12,445 nt of DNA from Muribaculaceae bacterium (GTDB taxonomy: Bacteria > Bacteroidota > Bacteroidia > Bacteroidales > Muribaculaceae), in NCBI GenBank assembly GCA_029052265.1, contig JAIDJJ010000454.1:1-12445 (forward strand), written 5' to 3'. This document shows positions 1-5,844 of this stretch, in pieces. Position 1 is the stretch's first letter, and every line of letters begins with the position of its first letter. The position numbers and the translations under genes are program-made. The notes under the pieces are model-generated. The model was not told the origin of the DNA and did not search any database. It worked only from the letters and a program-made list of their open reading frames with translations.

Positions 1-740
1 ATTATGGGGTGGAGGTGGCACGAGAATGCCGCAGGGTAGGAATAAACATGGTTCTCGGTCCGGTTGTGGATGTGACGGAAAATCCGGGAGGCGTCATAGG
101 GAACCGTTCCTTTGGAGGAGATCCACGGAGGGTGGCTGATCTGGGTGTGGCATATGCCAGAGGGCTTGAGTCCGGAAGGGTGGTGAGCGTGGCAAAGCAT
201 TTTCCGGGTCACGGGAGTCCGCAAGGTGACAGCCACAGATCATTGCCAGTCATAAAGAGATCGCTCCATCAGCTTGACAGTATTGATCTTTATCCGTTCA
301 GAAGTTATATAGATGCCGGGCTCAGTGGAGTGATGGTCGGTCATCTGGCGGTTCCTGCCATAGATCCGTTATGTCTTCCTGCTGCCGTGTCTTCTGTTGT
401 GATAGGTGATTTGCTTAGGACAGAACTTGGATTTAAAGGGCTTGTGCTTACAGATGCCCTTAATATGGGCGGAGTGGAAGGTCACGGAGCATCTGCTGCG
501 CTTGCAGCGGGAGCTGATATAGTGGTCGCCCCTTCCAATACCGCTGATGAAATACGTAGGGTGCTTGAGTCTGTGGAATTTGGTGATATGGATATTAAAA
601 TATTGCAGGACCGTTGCCGCCGCATATTGTTTTATAAGTTTCTGGCAGGTGTGTTTGAGCCGAAGTCAATGAATCTGGAGAGGCTGCGGGAGGATGTGGG
701 TTCCGGTACGGATTCGCTTTATGACCGTCTTGTGAGGTAG
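1..740 (+). CDS. Glycoside hydrolase family 3 protein (beta-N-acetylhexosaminidase/NagZ-like), 5'-truncated by the window edge
   Basis: The C-terminal 245 or so codons of a GH3 TIM-barrel enzyme are present. The frame is open from base 3, and the GTG at 9 is internal, so the true start lies upstream. GH3 enzymes of this type cleave terminal beta-linked sugars, often N-acetylglucosamine from peptidoglycan fragments. The motif KHFPGHG is followed by DSH (Asp codon 228-230, His codon 234-236), which matches the Asp-His general acid/base loop typical of NagZ-like members. LTDALNMG (Asp codon 453-455) fits the catalytic nucleophile. The protein ends soon after the barrel, so no C-terminal beta-lactamase-like or fibronectin-like domain is fused here. 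Any signal peptide would be outside the window. The gene converges with radC across 42 bp of T-rich sequence in which I see no hairpin. The family call is firm; substrate specificity is inferred. Confidence 0.88.
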   Translation, partial: YGVEVARECRRVGINMVLGPVVDVTENPGGVIGNRSFGGDPRRVADLGVAYARGLESGRVVSVAKHFPGHGSPQGDSHRSLPVIKRSLHQLDSIDLYPFRSYIDAGLSGVMVGHLAVPAIDPLCLPAAVSSVVIGDLLRTELGFKGLVLTDALNMGGVEGHGASAALAAGADIVVAPSNTADEIRRVLESVEFGDMDIKILQDRCRRILFYKFLAGVFEPKSMNLERLREDVGSGTDSLYDRLVR

Positions 741-782
741 TTTTTTTGTGTTTTGCGTTGTCCGTTATGCGTTTTTTGTTTT

Positions 783-1517
783 CTATAATTTTGCGTTGTC
801 GTTGTAGCTGTAGTAGGCGTTGTTTGTGACAATGACATGATCTAACATTCTTAAGCCAAGAAAATCACAGCCGTTTTTAAGGTCGCGTGTAATTTTGTCG
901 TCTTGCGGACTTGGGACTGTGCCGCCGGATGGATGATTGTGTACCATCACAATTCCTTCTGCGTTTTCGGTTATTGCAAATTTTAATGCTTTCTTGAGAT
1001 CGAATATGGATGCTGTGCTTGATCCGCTCGTGAGCCGGTAATCCTTGATTATCTGGTTGCGTCTGTTGAGGAGCAGTATCCATACTTCTTCATGGTCAAG
1101 ATTTCCGATGCTGTTGCGCATCCTTTCAAAAATGTCGGCAGAGGAGCGTATGGGTTCGTTGACAGGGATTTCTTCAGTGCAATATCTTTTTATCAACTCT
1201 ATGACGGCTTCGACCTGGATGCTTTTTGTAGTTCCTATCCCTTTAATCTTGCGAAGTTCGGCACGGGTGCGCCGTTCAAGTTTGTGGAGGGAGTTGCCGT
1301 TGTCATGCATCAGGTTTCTACATAATTCTGTGATCGGCATTCCCGGTGTCCCGACACGTAGTATAAGCGCCCATAGTTCAGGCACGGAGAGGATTCCACA
1401 TCCAAATTTCTCCGCTTTTTCGCGTGGCTGCTGGTCCGGATCCATTTCCTTTACGGTACGGGTCGGCTGCATATACCGGATTTCGGCAGGTTCGGAAGGA
1501 GAGAAGTCGTTTGTCAT
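783..1517 (-). CDS. radC: RadC-family JAB/MPN+ domain protein
   Basis: A 244-residue RadC-like protein. The N-terminal part carries a helix-hairpin-helix-like segment (LRKIKGIGTTK, residues 89-99). The C-terminal part is a JAMM metalloprotease-like domain with HNHPSG at 193-198 and Asp206 (HxH-x10-D), plus an upstream acidic residue at Glu143/144. RadC was historically linked to DNA repair, but its biochemical role is unsettled. I chose the ATG at 1517; a longer open frame reaches 1745 but its first 76 residues are out-of-frame glycosyltransferase sequence. An ATG at 1472 (16th codon) would also give a normal RadC N-terminus ahead of PREK. No Shine-Dalgarno precedes either start. The gene begins 11 nt after the glycosyltransferase stop, so it is probably the last gene of an efp operon. 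Confidence 0.92.
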   Translation of the reverse strand: MTNDFSPSEPAEIRYMQPTRTVKEMDPDQQPREKAEKFGCGILSVPELWALILRVGTPGMPITELCRNLMHDNGNSLHKLERRTRAELRKIKGIGTTKSIQVEAVIELIKRYCTEEIPVNEPIRSSADIFERMRNSIGNLDHEEVWILLLNRRNQIIKDYRLTSGSSTASIFDLKKALKFAITENAEGIVMVHNHPSGGTVPSPQDDKITRDLKNGCDFLGLRMLDHVIVTNNAYYSYNDNAKL

Positions 1518-1528
1518 GATAATTATAA

Positions 1529-2539
1529 TTATTTGCCCCGTCTGCGTTCGATCTCGTCGTTGATGTCGCGTCCGTGTCGGAGAATAATTTTCCAGATGTA
1601 AGCGCGGATAAAGCCGGTTCCGTATCCGGTGAGCTGTACGATAGCGGCGCCTACGCCCATGGTGCCGATCTTGAGACTTCGGGTTGAGATGCATCCCCAC
1701 ACCCATAAAGCCAGGATATAAATGATAAGAGGAATAATCGCCCATTTCCAGAAAAATGCGGCGACAATCATTGCGGCGGCTCCTATGACGAACATTGCAG
1801 GGAGCCAGTGCACCGCTTTCATCGATCCCGGATAAAGTAGCTGCAGAGTGATTCTCGACATTCCGAACACGTGTACCTGCCGCCAGAATTTTTTGAAATC
1901 TACACGCCGCTTATGAAATACAGCCACGTCGGGATAGAGTGAAATCTTGAAGCCGGCGAGCCTGATACGTGTGCTCATGTCGATGTCTTCGCTAAACATC
2001 TCCCTGAATCCCCCGACCTTGTCGCAGACTTTTCTGGAGAACCCCATATTGAACGTGCGGGGGGTGAATTTCTCCATGCTTACTTTCCCACCTCTGATTC
2101 CTCCGGTGGTAAGGAAAGAGGTCATGGCGTAGTTTATTGCCTTCTGAGTGTCGGAGAAAGATTCATGAGCTGCATCGGGCCCCCCGAAACAGTCGGTGGG
2201 GGAGGAGACAAGCGATCTGCGTAAAGAGGCGATATAGTCAGGGGGTAAAATACAGTCAGAGTCGACGAAGATAAAGAAATCTCCGTCGGCTCTGTCTATA
2301 CCGTAATTCCGGGCGATGCTTCGCCCTTCGTTGCTTTTGTAAAAATATTTTATTTTAACCCAGTCGCTGTATTCCTCGCACTGCCTGTCGCATTTCACTG
2401 TCGATCCGTCTTCAACGATAACGGTCTCGAATCCTTTGTCGGTCTGCACGGCAAGACTTGCCAGCAGGTCGGCAATTTCATCAGGACGGTTGTATACCGG
2501 AATGATGATTGAGAAAAGCAGGGGCGCGGGTTCAGCCAT
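1529..2539 (-). CDS. Family 2 glycosyltransferase with C-terminal membrane segments
   Basis: A 336-residue GT2 (GT-A fold) enzyme that should transfer a sugar from a nucleotide-sugar donor. The N-terminal strand SIIIPVYNRP (10-19) and EDGS (43-46) form the nucleotide-binding part. DSD (93-95) is the metal-binding DxD motif, and SEDIDMSTR (183-191) fits the ED-containing acceptor/catalytic segment. Hydrophobic stretches at about 245-262, 266-284 and 292-318 suggest two or three C-terminal membrane helices, placing the active site at the cytoplasmic face of the inner membrane. The acceptor (polysaccharide, lipid or glycoprotein glycan) cannot be read from the sequence. The ATG at 2539 lies 9 nt after the efp stop, and radC follows after 11 nt, which indicates one transcript. 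No other glycan-synthesis gene is adjacent, so the substrate remains open. Confidence 0.9.
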   Translation of the reverse strand: MAEPAPLLFSIIIPVYNRPDEIADLLASLAVQTDKGFETVIVEDGSTVKCDRQCEEYSDWVKIKYFYKSNEGRSIARNYGIDRADGDFFIFVDSDCILPPDYIASLRRSLVSSPTDCFGGPDAAHESFSDTQKAINYAMTSFLTTGGIRGGKVSMEKFTPRTFNMGFSRKVCDKVGGFREMFSEDIDMSTRIRLAGFKISLYPDVAVFHKRRVDFKKFWRQVHVFGMSRITLQLLYPGSMKAVHWLPAMFVIGAAAMIVAAFFWKWAIIPLIIYILALWVWGCISTRSLKIGTMGVGAAIVQLTGYGTGFIRAYIWKIILRHGRDINDEIERRRGK

Positions 2540-2548
2540 GACGGGATC

Positions 2549-3115
2549 TTAAGCCTTGACTCTACCTACGTATTCGCCTGAGCGGGTGTCAACCTCTATC
2601 AGTTCGCCCTCGTTAACGAAAAGGGGCACGCGGACAGTTGCACCTGTCTCAACAGTGGCGGGTTTGAGGGTGTTTGTAGCGGTGTCGCCTTTCAGACCGG
2701 GTTCGGTATAAGTGATCTTGAGGACAGTCTTGATAGGCATTTCAGCATAGAGCACGGTTTCGGTAGAAGCGTCGCTTACAACCTCTACAGTGTCGCCTTC
2801 TTTCATGAATGCTGCGCCTGTCACGAGTTCCTTGTTGATGGGCACCTGCTCGAAAGTCTCATTGTTCATGAAGATGTCGTCGCCACCGTCAGCATATAGA
2901 TATTGGTATGGACGGCGTTCAACGCGTACGTCTTCAAGTTTTTCCCCGATGTTGAAACGGCGTTCGAGCACACGTCCGTCGACCACGTCCTTTAGCTTTG
3001 TGCGCATGAAAGTGTTGCCTTTGCCGGGTTTCACATGGAGAAATTCCACAACGAAATAGAGACGGCCGTCCATGCGGATGCATGTGCCGTTCTTGATGTC
3101 TTGAGCGTTCATCAT
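2549..3115 (-). CDS. efp: Translation elongation factor P
   Basis: EF-P binds between the ribosomal P and E sites and relieves stalling at consecutive prolines. The 188-residue product has the usual length and three-domain layout: a KOW-like N-terminal domain, a central OB domain, and a C-terminal OB domain with the family-typical DTRSGEYVGRVKA end. The domain I loop reads VKPGKGNTF; the lysine between PG and G (Lys32) is the tip residue that is post-translationally modified in many bacteria. No epmA or epmB gene is in this window. The start is the first of two consecutive ATG codons (3115, 3112); the frame stays open to 3160, but those 15 extra residues lie in the leader and are not family sequence. 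The gene has its own promoter, is divergent from rpmH, and heads an operon with a glycosyltransferase and radC. Confidence 0.97.
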   Translation of the reverse strand: MMNAQDIKNGTCIRMDGRLYFVVEFLHVKPGKGNTFMRTKLKDVVDGRVLERRFNIGEKLEDVRVERRPYQYLYADGGDDIFMNNETFEQVPINKELVTGAAFMKEGDTVEVVSDASTETVLYAEMPIKTVLKITYTEPGLKGDTATNTLKPATVETGATVRVPLFVNEGELIEVDTRSGEYVGRVKA

Positions 3116-3151
3116 ATGTTTAAAAGTGTTTTGTTGATTCTTGTTTAAGTA

Positions 3152-3173
3152 GAGACACATCGTGTAGTGTCTC
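3152..3173 (-). promoter_or_regulatory. 5'-terminal leader hairpin of the efp transcript
   Basis: GAGACAC (3152-3158) and GTGTCTC (3167-3173) form a perfect 7-bp stem with an 8-nt loop. With transcription expected to start near 3179, the hairpin would sit at the extreme 5' end of the efp mRNA, about 40 nt before the start codon. Such 5' hairpins can protect mRNA from decay. The role is inferred; the inverted repeat itself is directly visible. Confidence 0.5.
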
Positions 3174-3185
3174 GCAATCCGGATG

Positions 3186-3216
3186 CAAAATTAATAAAAA
3201 AATGAATAAAAAGAAA
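3186..3216 (-). promoter_or_regulatory. Promoter of the efp operon (Bacteroidota type)
   Basis: On the minus strand TAATTTTG (3193 to 3186) matches the Bacteroidota -7 consensus TAnnTTTG. A TTTC (3216 to 3213) lies 19 nt upstream, where TTTG is expected (3 of 4 match). The predicted transcription start is near 3179, giving a leader of about 65 nt. Confidence 0.7.
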
Positions 3217-3276
3217 GAGTAAAACAGCATGAAGTGCGGTCTAAGGGGTTGACGACCACAAAAAAATAGGCTGAAA

Positions 3277-3308
3277 TTTGTGAAAATGAAAGATATTTCC
3301 TAATTTTG
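3277..3308 (+). promoter_or_regulatory. Promoter of rpmH (perfect Bacteroidota consensus)
   Basis: TTTG at 3277-3280, a spacer of exactly 20 nt, and TAATTTTG at 3301-3308 match the Bacteroidota primary-sigma consensus completely. Transcription should start near 3315, about 30 nt ahead of the rpmH ATG. A perfect promoter fits the high expression expected of a ribosomal protein gene. Confidence 0.85.
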
Positions 3309-3344
3309 CACTCCGAAAATCAGAAATTAAACAATCAATATACA

Positions 3345-3500
3345 ATGAAAAGAACATTCCAGCCCTCCAACCGTAGAAGGGTAAACAAACATGGCTTCCG
3401 TGAGAGAATGGCGACAAAAGATGGTCGCAAAGTGTTGGCTCGTCGTCGTGCGAAAGGTCGCGCGTCACTAACCGTTTCAGACCACATCGCCGGTAAGTGA
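3345..3500 (+). CDS. rpmH: 50S ribosomal protein L34
   Basis: A 51-residue, strongly basic protein starting MKRTFQPSNRRR, followed by the conserved core KHGFRERM (residues 15-22) and GRKVLARRRAKGR (27-39). This is unmistakable L34, a small structural protein of the large ribosomal subunit. The C-terminal tail SLTVSDHIAGK is slightly longer than in the shortest L34 proteins. The ATG at 3345 was chosen over an upstream in-frame start at 3306, which would overlap the -7 promoter element. No Shine-Dalgarno is present; the leader is A-rich. Unlike the common rpmH-rnpA arrangement, no rnpA follows; instead a large palindrome begins 11 nt past the stop. Divergent from efp. Confidence 0.98.
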   Translation: MKRTFQPSNRRRVNKHGFRERMATKDGRKVLARRRAKGRASLTVSDHIAGK

Positions 3501-3511
3501 TCCGGAGATCA

Positions 3512-3573
3512 AGTTAACAACAGACAAGCGGGCAACAGTCAATTGACTGTTGCCCGCTTGTCTGTTGTTAACT
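3512..3573. repeat. 62-bp perfect palindrome downstream of rpmH
   Basis: Two 31-nt arms (3512-3542 and 3543-3573) are exact reverse complements with no spacer; I checked every base pair. The centre is CAATTG (3540-3545), and the core arm contains GCGGGCAACAGTC. It lies between the convergent rpmH and dnaB-side transcripts. In RNA it would form a stem of nearly 30 bp from either strand. Neither side is followed by a U-tract, so it is not a standard intrinsic terminator. It may block transcription, protect the rpmH 3' end, or be an RNase III target. Confidence 0.9.
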
Positions 3574-3586
3574 ACTATGTTTGCTC

Positions 3587-3624
3587 AAAATAAAAAAGCC
3601 CCCGGAGTGTGAAACTACGGGGGC
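3587..3624 (-). terminator. Intrinsic terminator of the dnaB-small protein block
   Basis: On the minus strand a 7-bp GC-rich stem (GCCCCCG at 3624-3618 pairing with CGGGGGC at 3604-3598) is extended by a short inner stem and followed at once by TTTTTTATTTTG (3597 to 3586). This is a classical Rho-independent terminator for leftward transcription. It lies about 80 nt past the stop of the 53-residue gene. On the plus strand the T-run is missing, so it acts one way only. Confidence 0.88.
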
Positions 3625-3705
3625 GGTCATCCCGGTCAGCATATATATTTGAAACGAGCCCTTTTAATAGGACTATGAATGGCCGGGTGAGATTGTTATA
3701 TGTGG

Positions 3706-3867
3706 TCAGCCGTTGAATGTACCTGCAAGGTCTTCAGCTGTGCCTATGCAGAATATCCAGTAGAGAATGATAGCTATCAGCACGATGACACCTATCCAAA
3801 GCCATATGCGGCTTGTCTTTCCTGAACGGGATGTGCGTTTTTCGTTGTCGTTCATTTCCATACGCAT
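3706..3867 (-). CDS. Small single-pass membrane protein, 53 aa (paralogue of its upstream neighbour)
   Basis: A 53-residue frame from ATG 3867 to TGA 3706; in-frame ATGs at 3861 and 3855 are possible alternative starts. The N-terminus (MNDNEKRTSRSGKTSR) is polar and basic, followed by one hydrophobic helix, RIWLWIGVIVLIAIILYWIF (residues 20-39), and a short tail. The segment is near identical in pattern to the helix of the gene just upstream: of 25 aligned residues I count 15 identities, and most other positions are Leu/Ile/Val/Met exchanges. That conservation, in frame, supports real coding despite the small size. It starts 9 nt after the upstream stop, and an intrinsic terminator follows about 80 nt past its own stop. 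I do not recognise the family. The basic N-terminus predicts N-in topology. Confidence 0.72.
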   Translation of the reverse strand: MRMEMNDNEKRTSRSGKTSRIWLWIGVIVLIAIILYWIFCIGTAEDLAGTFNG

Positions 3868-3876
3868 AGGTTTTGT

Positions 3877-4086
3877 TTATCCTGCGATAGCCTTCATCAT
3901 GCCCATGCTGAAAAGCCAGTAGAGCAGAATTGCAACGAGCACAAGCACTCCGAGCCATAGCCAGAGTCGGTTGATCTTACGCGTGTTTTCACGATGGCGT
4001 TCACGTCCTTCCGCTTTTAAAGAATTGGCGATCATGTCGGCGTTGGGCGCCTCGTTATCATTGATATGTTTTTCCTTGCTGTCCAT
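3877..4086 (-). CDS. Small single-pass membrane protein, 69 aa
   Basis: A 69-residue protein from the ATG at 4086 (the frame is open to 4110 but the upstream residues come from the A/T-rich leader). The N-terminal 40 residues are highly charged (MDSKEKHINDNEAP, then KAEGRERHRENTRK), followed by one membrane helix, RLWLWLGVLVLVAILLYWLF (residues 40-59), and a short MGMMKAIAG tail. The sequence AAAGG stands a few bases before the ATG, a rare hint of a Shine-Dalgarno here. The gene lies 63 bp downstream of dnaB, and its 53-residue paralogue follows after 9 nt, so the pair looks like a tandem duplication. I found no clear promoter between dnaB and this gene. Function unknown; an N-in, C-out inner-membrane peptide is the simplest reading. 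Confidence 0.82.
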   Translation of the reverse strand: MDSKEKHINDNEAPNADMIANSLKAEGRERHRENTRKINRLWLWLGVLVLVAILLYWLFSMGMMKAIAG

Positions 4087-4149
4087 AACCTTTAATTTTA
4101 ATGTTTGCAACTAAAACGTAAAGACAGACTGATAGGTTCACACGAATTG

Positions 4150-5700
4150 TCAAAAAGGTATGTCAGGCTCTCCCGGTCCGGGCATTATGTCGGGCATATT
4201 GCCTCCCGCCAACGGATTCCCGATAGAGAATGGTGACATTGCAGGGGTGTCCTGACCGGTGTTGTTTAATTTTGATTCAAGTTTTAGCGGCGCTTCAGAA
4301 AGCGTTTCCTGAAGCATGTTGTATCCTTGTTCCCAATTTTCAAATTTTGCAAATTTGGAGACAAATCTCAGTTTTACGTCACCGACGGCACCGGAACGGT
4401 GTTTTGCCACGATGAGCTGCGCCAGACCTCTGATATCGTTCCCTTCGCTGTCTTCAGAGCTTTTTGTGTAATATTCCGGACGGTGAATGAAACACACGAT
4501 ATCGGCATCCTGTTCGATGGCTCCCGATTCACGGAGGTCAGAGAGCACCGGTCTTTTGTCTTCTCGTGTCTCGGTGCTTCGGTTCAACTGTGAGAGGGCG
4601 ATGATGGGGATGTTTAGCTCTTTTGCAAGGGCTTTCAGAGACCTTGATATTGTGCTGACCTCCTGTTCGCGGCTTCCGAGTTTCATCCCTGTGGCGTTCA
4701 TAAGCTGGAGGTAATCGATCATGATCATCCTTACCCCTTTTTCTCTTACGAGCCGTCTTGCTTTTGTCCTGAGTTCAGTGATCGAAAGTCCCGGGGTTTC
4801 GTCCAGGTATAGCGGTGCGCTATATACGGTGCGGATGCGGGAATTGAGGCGGTCCCATTCTTCAGGCGACAGTTTTCCGCTCTTGATTTTTTCACCCTCA
4901 AGGTCTGCCACATTACTTATGAGACGCTTCACAAGCTGCACGTTTGCCATCTCAAGGGTGAATATGGCTATAGGGGTATTATAGTCTACAGCCATGTTCT
5001 TAGCCATTGAAAGCACGAATGCAGTTTTTCCCATTGCGGGGCGCGCCGCTATGATTATAAGATCCGAACTTTGCCAGCCTGAGGTCATCCTGTCAAGCTC
5101 GGTATATCCTGTCTGAAGCCCGGAAAGTCCGCTTTCGTTGTTTGCAGCAGTCTGGATCTGCTCAAGGGCAAGGTTGATGACAGGGTCAATCTGCGTCACT
5201 TCCCGTTTGAGTTGGGTCTGTGAAATATCGAAAAGCTGCCCTTCTGCTTCCTGCAGAAGGTCGTCTACGTCGTTGCTTTCGTCAAATGCCTTTGTCTCGA
5301 TGGTTGAGGCGTATGTTATAAGACGGCGCGCGAGATATTTTTGAGCTATGATTCTCGCATGGTATTCTACGTTGGCGGCTGAATATACCCTGGCGGTAAG
5401 TTCTGTGATATGCACGGCACCCCCGACCTCTTCCAACACCCCGTCCTGACGCAGCTGTTCGGTGACGGTCATCATGTCGATGGGGCGTTGGTTGAATCCC
5501 AAGGTAGTAATTGCCTGAAAAATCTTTTGGTTGACCGGGTCATAGAAACTGTCGGGCACCAGAATGTCGCAGACGTTCATGTAGGCGTCTTTCTCAAGCA
5601 TGCACGCTCCGAGCACCACTTCTTCAAGGTCAGTGTCACGTGGTGGTAGTTTCCCTGTTGGGTCAGTCAGTTGCTGACGGAAATCCGGTTTCTTTGCCAT
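4150..5700 (-). CDS. dnaB: Replicative DNA helicase DnaB
   Basis: A 516-residue hexameric RecA-fold helicase that unwinds DNA at the replication fork and recruits primase. The N-terminal collar (about 20-160) precedes the motor domain. Visible motor elements are Walker A ARPAMGKT (219-226), the catalytic Glu in TLEM (Glu250), Walker B IMIDYLQL (326-333), ALSQLNR (368-374), and RESGAIEQDAD (390-400). KHRSG (434-438) fits the C-terminal nucleotide-contact region. No intein interrupts the motifs. The start is ATG 5700; a TTG two codons upstream is less likely. The tail after about residue 465 is low-complexity, rich in Gly, Pro and Asn, and ends EPDIPF, resembling the SSB C-terminal tip. I see no consensus promoter upstream, so dnaB may be co-transcribed with menA. 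Confidence 0.97.
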   Translation of the reverse strand: MAKKPDFRQQLTDPTGKLPPRDTDLEEVVLGACMLEKDAYMNVCDILVPDSFYDPVNQKIFQAITTLGFNQRPIDMMTVTEQLRQDGVLEEVGGAVHITELTARVYSAANVEYHARIIAQKYLARRLITYASTIETKAFDESNDVDDLLQEAEGQLFDISQTQLKREVTQIDPVINLALEQIQTAANNESGLSGLQTGYTELDRMTSGWQSSDLIIIAARPAMGKTAFVLSMAKNMAVDYNTPIAIFTLEMANVQLVKRLISNVADLEGEKIKSGKLSPEEWDRLNSRIRTVYSAPLYLDETPGLSITELRTKARRLVREKGVRMIMIDYLQLMNATGMKLGSREQEVSTISRSLKALAKELNIPIIALSQLNRSTETREDKRPVLSDLRESGAIEQDADIVCFIHRPEYYTKSSEDSEGNDIRGLAQLIVAKHRSGAVGDVKLRFVSKFAKFENWEQGYNMLQETLSEAPLKLESKLNNTGQDTPAMSPFSIGNPLAGGNMPDIMPGPGEPDIPF

Positions 5701-5752
5701 GGTCAAATGTCTATAAGATTGGAAATGCCGATGCTTTCCGATTGTTATTGTA

Positions 5753-5791
5753 AAAGGAGGAGTTGCTATAATTTAACGCATCCCCTCCTTT
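5753..5791 (-). terminator. Possible weak terminator or leader hairpin between menA and dnaB
   Basis: AAAGGAGG (minus strand, 5791 to 5784) pairs perfectly with CCTCCTTT (5760 to 5753) across a 23-nt loop, and a short TTTT run ends the stem. The large loop and short U-run make termination weak at best. The 5' arm also contains a strong anti-16S-type GGAGG, unusual in this window. It could attenuate menA-to-dnaB read-through or simply be a folded intergenic element. The remaining intergenic bases (5792-5844) are A/T-rich with no clear signal. Confidence 0.35.
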
Positions 5792-5844
5792 CAGATTGTA
5801 GACTGAAAAATTTTTTTCGATAAGTTGAATGAGACGAGATGTTG

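Noticed and set aside
1518..1745. A 76-residue N-terminal extension of RadC
   Set aside because: It is antisense-frame translation of the glycosyltransferase 3' end, rich in Arg and His, and unlike any RadC N-terminus.
3644..3651. TATATTTG as a rightward promoter after the terminator
   Set aside because: No -33 TTTG at the right distance and no rightward gene downstream.
4230..4984. Several rightward open frames of 60-90 codons inside dnaB (and similar ones inside other genes)
   Set aside because: They are shadow frames opposite strongly conserved genes and show no domain or initiation signals.
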